Below are positions 12,844-16,847 of a DNA stretch of 16,847 nt, piece after piece; position 1 is the stretch's first letter, and each line of letters opens with the position of its first letter. Both the position numbers and the translations under genes were made by a program. The stretch comes from an uncultured Prochlorococcus sp. (GTDB lineage: Bacteria > Cyanobacteriota > Cyanobacteriia > PCC-6307 > Cyanobiaceae), in NCBI GenBank assembly GCA_902600395.1, contig CACKJL010000022.1, positions 1 to 16,847 of the forward strand, in the 5' to 3' direction. The notes under the pieces were generated by a model, which was not told the origin of the DNA, made no database searches, and saw only the letters and a list, made by a program, of their open reading frames with translations.

Positions 12844-14274
12844 TTACGAAATGATACTTGAACAAAAAATGGATTTATTAACCTTTAATTTTTCACTTAT
12901 TAGTTTCTTGAAATAATCTCCACGTTCTTCATAATTTTTAAATTGATCAAAACTAGAGCATGAAGGTGAGAATAATAATGTTCCAACCTTATTATTTTCT
13001 AAATAATGAAAAACAAAATTTAAAAGTTCTTTTAGTTCTGAAAATTCAAAAATATTTTTTTTAAATCCTTCATTAATAAGCGCCATTTTTAGGACTTTTG
13101 AGCTTTCTCCAAAAAGGAAAACACATTTAACTTTTTTCTTTAAAACTTTTATCCACTTACTATAGTTATGCCCTTTTAATCTACCCCCAGCAATGATTAT
13201 TATTTGACCTTCAATTGAACTTATCCCTGCAATAGATGAGTCAAAATTTGTAGCTTTACTATCATTAATTATTTCCAGATCATTATTTTTATAAATTGTT
13301 TCCATCCTATGGGGTAATTGTTTGTAATTAGATAAAGAATCTTTAATCTTCTTCCCAGATAATCCAACTTTTCTTGCTGCTGCAATAACCAATAAAAGAT
13401 TTTGAAGATTATGCATTCCTTTTAAAGAAAAATGTTCAAGTTTGAATAATTTCTTTCCTCTCTCAACAATGTATGCTTGATCATCCATCCAATAATCGCA
13501 TTGAATAAAATTTGATTTATCGTAACTAGTTGTTATCCAAACTCCTTTTGATAGCGAACTGTAGTGATTTTTTAGGTTTTTATCGTCATAATTATAAATT
13601 CTAAAATCAGATTTTTCTAGCAAGCTTTTTTTTATGTTGAAATAGTTTTCAAGTGTTTTATGTCTTTCAAGATGATCTTCTGTGAAGGTTGTCCATATTC
13701 CAATTTTAGGTTTTACTTCTGGAGATATTTCTATTTGATAACTGCTTAATTCAGCTACAACCCAATCAATTTTTTCATGATTTTTGGAGTGAGCATACTT
13801 ACATAAAGGTGTACCAATATTTCCAGCAAAAGGAGCATATAATCCAGTATCACAGAGTATATGGCTTAGTAGATGAGTAACAGTAGTCTTGCCATTAGTG
13901 CCAGTAATACCTATCCAATTTGTGTCTTTTAAAATTTCCCATGCAAGATTAATTTCTCCAATTACTTTAATTCCCTTTTTTTTTAATTCAATAATAGTTA
14001 TATGGTCATAAGGTATTGATGGACTTACAACAACAGATTCGATCTCTTTCAAAAAAGGTTGAATTTCTTCAAATACAAATTCTTTCTTTAGAGAAACTAT
14101 GATATTAAGCTCTTCTAATGCTGTTTTTCTTTCTAAGAATTCTATCCCATCTTTACTTTCCCAAACAATTACTCTCTTATTGATGCTTCTTAAATACTTG
14201 GCAGCCCAAAATCCAGATTTACCTAATCCAATTACAAGATTAATATTTCTTTTACTTGAATGATTATCTATCAT
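12844..14274 (-). CDS. murD: UDP-N-acetylmuramoyl-L-alanine:D-glutamate ligase (MurD)
   Basis: 476 residues from the ATG at 14274; a TTG 16 codons upstream (14322) would add a nondescript leader. MurD adds D-glutamate to UDP-MurNAc-L-Ala with ATP in the cytoplasm, in peptidoglycan synthesis. Visible parts: N-terminal Rossmann-like domain with GLGKSG (residues 16-21), the Mur-ligase ATP loop GTNGKTT (125-131), the metal/substrate region with AELSSYQIE and TEDHLERH, NDSKATNFDSS for the D-Glu/C-terminal domain entry, and the MurD-specific end FSPSCSSFDQFKNYEERG. Length matches the family (about 440-480). It is divergent from 14375-14641, so its promoter should lie near 14275-14374. Confidence 0.95.
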   Translation of the reverse strand: MIDNHSSKRNINLVIGLGKSGFWAAKYLRSINKRVIVWESKDGIEFLERKTALEELNIIVSLKKEFVFEEIQPFLKEIESVVVSPSIPYDHITIIELKKKGIKVIGEINLAWEILKDTNWIGITGTNGKTTVTHLLSHILCDTGLYAPFAGNIGTPLCKYAHSKNHEKIDWVVAELSSYQIEISPEVKPKIGIWTTFTEDHLERHKTLENYFNIKKSLLEKSDFRIYNYDDKNLKNHYSSLSKGVWITTSYDKSNFIQCDYWMDDQAYIVERGKKLFKLEHFSLKGMHNLQNLLLVIAAARKVGLSGKKIKDSLSNYKQLPHRMETIYKNNDLEIINDSKATNFDSSIAGISSIEGQIIIIAGGRLKGHNYSKWIKVLKKKVKCVFLFGESSKVLKMALINEGFKKNIFEFSELKELLNFVFHYLENNKVGTLLFSPSCSSFDQFKNYEERGDYFKKLISEKLKVNKSIFCSSIIS

Positions 14275-14374
14275 TAAATTTATAATTGCATTTATATTAA
14301 TTGTGTTTAAAGGGTAATTCAATCATGAGATTTTTCTTCAGTATTTATATTATTCGCCCAAGAAAAGTTAATTA

Positions 14375-14641
14375 ATGGAAGATAATACTGCAAAATATTG
14401 GTTCTCTTGGTTTTATGAAAAGTGGGAGAAAAATGCTCCAGGTGAATTAATTGAACAGGGTTTAACTCCGTCTCAGATTGCTGAGCGCTTTGTTAATGAA
14501 AACCATGATAGTTTTATTCAATTGTCAAAAAAAATTGATGAAAAAAATTATGATGCCTTAACAGAATTTATGAAACTCTCAGAGAGTGAATTACATATCT
14601 TGAAGTATTTTCTAAAGTTAGTAAAAATGAAAAATTCATAA
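14375..14641 (+). CDS. hypothetical protein, paralogue of 3601-3918 (88 aa)
   Basis: 88 residues, ATG start. Aligns without gaps to the core of the 105-residue protein at 3601-3918: shared WFxW, Gly-xx-Pro, AExF, Asn, DExxxDxL, FxKLxExExH. This copy lacks the basic extensions of the other. It is probably all-helical and soluble, and has no Cys. The 3' end overlaps that of the short-chain dehydrogenase gene on the other strand by 6 bases; upstream it is divergent from murD across a short spacer. Function unknown. Confidence 0.75.
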   Translation: MEDNTAKYWFSWFYEKWEKNAPGELIEQGLTPSQIAERFVNENHDSFIQLSKKIDEKNYDALTEFMKLSESELHILKYFLKLVKMKNS

Positions 14642-15565
14642 GAAGTTATTAAGTATTTCGAGGCTTTTTTCCCATAAATTTTTTCTTTCTTTTTTATTCA
14701 TGGCGAAAGGAGAAGTAGGGGATAGTTTTGGATGACCTCTGAAATTAAATCTAGGACCATAATGATCACCGCCTCTTGCGTCTGGTGAAGTAGCTGCAAA
14801 AAGCTGAGGTAAAGCACCCATCTCAGCAGTTTGAAAGAAAGGACTAAATAATTCCAATGAGAATGTTTCTAATGGACCAGGGTTAGGTTTTTGAGCAGTA
14901 AAGAGATTTGTTTTTGCAATTCCTGGGTGAGCAGCTAAAGAAAGTATATTTTTGTGCTTTAAGGTCTCATTTAGTTCTAAAGCAAACATTACATTTGCCA
15001 ATTTGCTATTGGAGTAAGATTCCCATTTGTTGTAATAGTTCTCGGCTTTCAGATTTTTCCAACCAACTTTGCCAAAAAATTGTGCTCCGGAAGTCACTGT
15101 CACTATTCTAGATTCTTCTTTTTTTTCAATAATTGGAAGTAGCTTTAGAGTCAAAAGCATATGAGCTAGATGATTAACTGCAAATTGTATTTCATATCCT
15201 TGGGCACTAAGAGTTTTAGGAGGATGCATAATGCCTGCATTATTGATTAGTAAATCCAAATTTTCAAAATTATCAAAAATTTTGGACTGAACTTCAACAA
15301 TATTTTTTAAATCTGACAAATCTAATTCTAAAGGTGTAAATAATCCTTCAGGATTAAGACCTTTAAGTTTTTTGATAGTTTGATTAGCTTTTTCAAGTGA
15401 TCTACAAGCTATAACAACATGAGCATTTTTTTCTGCTAAGGCCTTTGCAGTGTAGTATCCAAGACCACTATTTGCACCAGTAATTAGCGCTGTTTTGCCT
15501 GTAAGGTTTGGAATATTAGATGTTTCCCAGTTAGAGATTTTAGGTCTTGAAATGGTGGCAGTCAT
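14636..15565 (-). CDS. short-chain dehydrogenase/reductase (retinol dehydrogenase-like)
   Basis: 309 residues, ATG start. A classical SDR: TGANSGLG for NAD(P) binding (residues 29-36), a second-strand ending ACRS (53-56) that suggests NADP preference through its Arg, NNAG (108-111), catalytic Asn 131, Ser 159 and YSNSK with Tyr 184 and Lys 188. The AHPGIAKTNL segment follows. After the core, a helical insertion (about 225-255) and GGDHYGPRFNFRGHPK fit the group around retinol dehydrogenases and protochlorophyllide reductase-like SDRs. It is shorter than true light-dependent POR, and lacks its Cys-rich insertion, so it is not the chlorophyll enzyme. Substrate unknown. A 17-base inverted repeat lies 61-77 bases upstream. 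Confidence 0.9.
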   Translation of the reverse strand: MTATISRPKISNWETSNIPNLTGKTALITGANSGLGYYTAKALAEKNAHVVIACRSLEKANQTIKKLKGLNPEGLFTPLELDLSDLKNIVEVQSKIFDNFENLDLLINNAGIMHPPKTLSAQGYEIQFAVNHLAHMLLTLKLLPIIEKKEESRIVTVTSGAQFFGKVGWKNLKAENYYNKWESYSNSKLANVMFALELNETLKHKNILSLAAHPGIAKTNLFTAQKPNPGPLETFSLELFSPFFQTAEMGALPQLFAATSPDARGGDHYGPRFNFRGHPKLSPTSPFAMNKKERKNLWEKSLEILNNFL

Positions 15566-15625
15566 TTAGTAATCCTGCAAATTGCTTTGGAATTTATCCA
15601 AAATTTAATTACTTTTCCACTGTAA

Positions 15626-15642
15626 ATACTGGAAGTCAGTAT
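15626..15642. repeat. perfect 6-base inverted repeat upstream of the dehydrogenase
   Basis: ATACTG-GAAGT-CAGTAT is a perfect inverted repeat with a 5-base spacer, 61-77 bases before the start of the dehydrogenase gene and downstream of the ligase-like gene. The position suits an operator or a short hairpin in the intergenic RNA. It does not match the cyanobacterial LexA or NtcA sites that I know. Confidence 0.3.
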
Positions 15643-15673
15643 CGTGAGCTCTTATTGAAGGTACTATTTAATA

Positions 15674-16423
15674 TTATTTTTCAATTGCATATTGCCATTC
15701 GTTATTTTGAGATAAACTTTTCTCTCTAAGTAACTGTAATTTCCTACTATTTATTTTTACAACTATCCCATTAGTTGGATATTTCGTAAATATTTTTTTC
15801 TCTAACCAATTTTTTTTATATATTTGGATTTCGCTTGTATGATTTGTGAAGTAACTTTCAGGGGTGCTGAAGCCACATTTTTTAAGATAGTTAAGGGTTT
15901 CGTATTGATTAAGTCTTCCATTAAGTATTTGGAAACAGCAAAAGCGGAGACTTTCTCCAATCCCTTTCTTATCATTGAGGTATTTTCTTGTAATTCTTTG
16001 GGAAATGCCGGCAAATTGGTTTGTAGCGTATAGTTCACCTCTAATTTGAAAATCTCGTTTGATAGGAATACAATCGGGGACATTTTTAATTTGTTTAATT
16101 TTGCTTGAGACATCAAATCCTTTTTTTGTAATAGCTTTATTAAACTTGCCATCTAGATATCTAATTGCAATAGCACAGCCATCAATTTTTGGTTGAATGC
16201 TTAATCTAGTTTTTGTTAATAAACTTTCCAAAAATTCTTTATAGTTTTCTTTGGCTAATTTTGGCAAAAGTTTATTATTTTTTTGATTAAAGTAGTCAGG
16301 CTTTCGATCAACAGGAATAAAGAGCTTTTCAAGTTGCTTAAATGCATCATCCGAAATTATGCCTTCACCTATTCTGTATTGTTCATCTAGATACTTAACA
16401 TCTCTCACTAATAAATTATTCAT
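15674..16423 (-). CDS. NAD-dependent DNA ligase-like adenylation domain only
   Basis: 249 residues, ATG start. It contains a short N-terminal part like domain Ia of LigA (YLDEQYRIGEGIISDDAF, residues 11-28; LigA has Tyr/Asp/Tyr residues for NMN there), then the nucleotidyltransferase core: motif I KIDG at 79-82 (Lys 79 would take the AMP), RGELYA at 129-134 (motif III with Glu 130), a segment LRFCCFQIL, and PTNGIVVKIN at 216-225 (motif IV, with Asn-Gly where LigA usually has Asp-Gly). It ends where LigA goes on to its OB-fold, zinc finger, HhH and BRCT domains, all absent. It may still transfer AMP, act with a partner, or be degenerate. Divergent from the photolyase-like gene. Confidence 0.75.
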   Translation of the reverse strand: MNNLLVRDVKYLDEQYRIGEGIISDDAFKQLEKLFIPVDRKPDYFNQKNNKLLPKLAKENYKEFLESLLTKTRLSIQPKIDGCAIAIRYLDGKFNKAITKKGFDVSSKIKQIKNVPDCIPIKRDFQIRGELYATNQFAGISQRITRKYLNDKKGIGESLRFCCFQILNGRLNQYETLNYLKKCGFSTPESYFTNHTSEIQIYKKNWLEKKIFTKYPTNGIVVKINSRKLQLLREKSLSQNNEWQYAIEK

Positions 16424-16462
16424 AATAATTTTGATAAATATTTAAAAATCTTTTAGAAAAAA

Positions 16463-16516
16463 TCATTTAAATAAAGATTTGAAAATTAAAATTAGATCTA
16501 AAAAGTAATTGACCAC
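16463..16516 (-). other. tiny ORF with a very strong ribosome-binding site
   Basis: On the minus strand AGGAGG (16529-16524) stands 7 bases before a GTG that opens 17 codons (MVNYFLDLILIFKSLFK) and TGA, ending 39 bases before the ligase-like start. The frame is open for nine more codons upstream of the GTG (IALCVGGYS...), so a longer lost gene is also possible. The product would be a hydrophobic peptide. It could be a leader peptide of the ligase-like gene, a small membrane peptide, or the end of a decayed gene. Confidence 0.3.
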
Positions 16517-16699
16517 TGAATATCCTCCTACGCAGAGAGCGATTTAAGAGTATAAAATGTACTTATGAGACGTTTAAATTAAATACTTTAATCAAACATA
16601 TTTACTTAAAAGTGAAATAGAAAATTTTAAGGATAATTTAAAGGCAAATTTTTGAAATTTCTTTCAATACCAAAAAAAATTTTTTAAAGTTATTAGAAA

Positions 16700-16847
16700 A
16701 TGTCATTTTTATTGAAAGCTCAAAATACCTGGGAAAATTTTGCGAAATACAAAATCAATCATTATGCAAAATTAAGAAATTTTGATTTTGGGCCAAATAA
16801 CGAAAGTTCAGTTTCAAAATTATCGCCTTTCATTACTCATAGAATAT
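16700..16847 (+). CDS. photolyase-like FAD-domain protein, N-terminal fragment
   Basis: The gene runs off the right edge; 49 residues are visible from the ATG at 16700. The sequence TWENFAKYKINHYAKLRNF, then NNESSVSKLSPFITHRI, resembles the start of the FAD-binding helical domain of photolyases/cryptochromes (the 'xSRLSPYL' region), and in marine picocyanobacteria such proteins occur without the N-terminal antenna domain. In full photolyases this motif comes about 200 residues in, so a start here means a shortened protein. Role in DNA repair or light sensing is not shown. It is divergent from the ligase-like gene, 276 bases apart. Confidence 0.6.
   Translation, partial: MSFLLKAQNTWENFAKYKINHYAKLRNFDFGPNNESSVSKLSPFITHRI

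Noticed and set aside
14636..15565. Possible light-dependent protochlorophyllide reductase
   Set aside because: The protein is an SDR of the right general type, but lacks the Cys-containing insertion and other POR-specific segments.
15802..16152. Open minus-strand frame of 116 codons within the ligase-like gene
   Set aside because: It overlaps the KIDG/RGE region in another frame and has no recognisable motif; the ligase-like frame is the real one.

Overview
The window reads as chromosomal DNA of a marine picocyanobacterium, most likely a high-light-adapted Prochlorococcus. The base composition is very AT-rich (roughly 30% GC by eye), genes are short and tightly packed on both strands, TTG and GTG starts are frequent, and Shine-Dalgarno sites are mostly weak. 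The recognisable proteins are typical of this lineage: plant/cyanobacterial-type acyl-lipid desaturases, MurD, a DUF2214 membrane protein, a DUF1643 protein, a pirin and a photolyase-like FAD domain. I see no tRNA, rRNA, CRISPR array, insertion sequence or phage gene.

Bases 1 to about 8000 are dominated by very small genes. About fifteen code for 30 to 60 residues, and many have one membrane helix. Larger genes are interspersed: the edge of a DesA-like desaturase (1-155), a complete desaturase (1752-2858), a DUF805 membrane protein (3930-4265), a cupin (6023-6298) and an EamA-type transporter (6749-7621). This stretch also holds signs of decay: a small membrane/coiled-coil gene broken by three single-base insertions (3177-3380) and two weaker coding remnants (934-1014 and 1397-1486). 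No gap exceeds 300 bases once the small genes are counted.

Bases 8000 to 12430 form a run of plus-strand genes: a HI0933/YhiN-type flavoprotein, a GAF-domain protein ending in a CxxC...CxxC module, a DUF2214 membrane protein whose stop overlaps the start of a DUF1643 gene, a 42-residue protein and a pirin. Bases 12443 to 16423 are mostly minus strand: a helical hypothetical protein, MurD (cell-wall synthesis), a short-chain dehydrogenase and a protein that looks like only the adenylation part of an NAD-dependent DNA ligase. A plus-strand gene at 14375-14641 is a paralogue of the one at 3601-3918. The window ends in the start of a photolyase-like FAD-domain gene (16700 onward), divergent from the ligase-like gene.

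No single pathway unites the window. The most notable items are the ligase-like adenylation domain, the GAF plus Cys4 protein, a GC-rich hairpin patch at 12810-12840 that may be a small RNA, two small membrane proteins sharing a DDQDGG motif, a twin-CX3C mini-protein with an unusually strong ribosome-binding site inside its gene for the next gene, and the frameshifted mini-gene.
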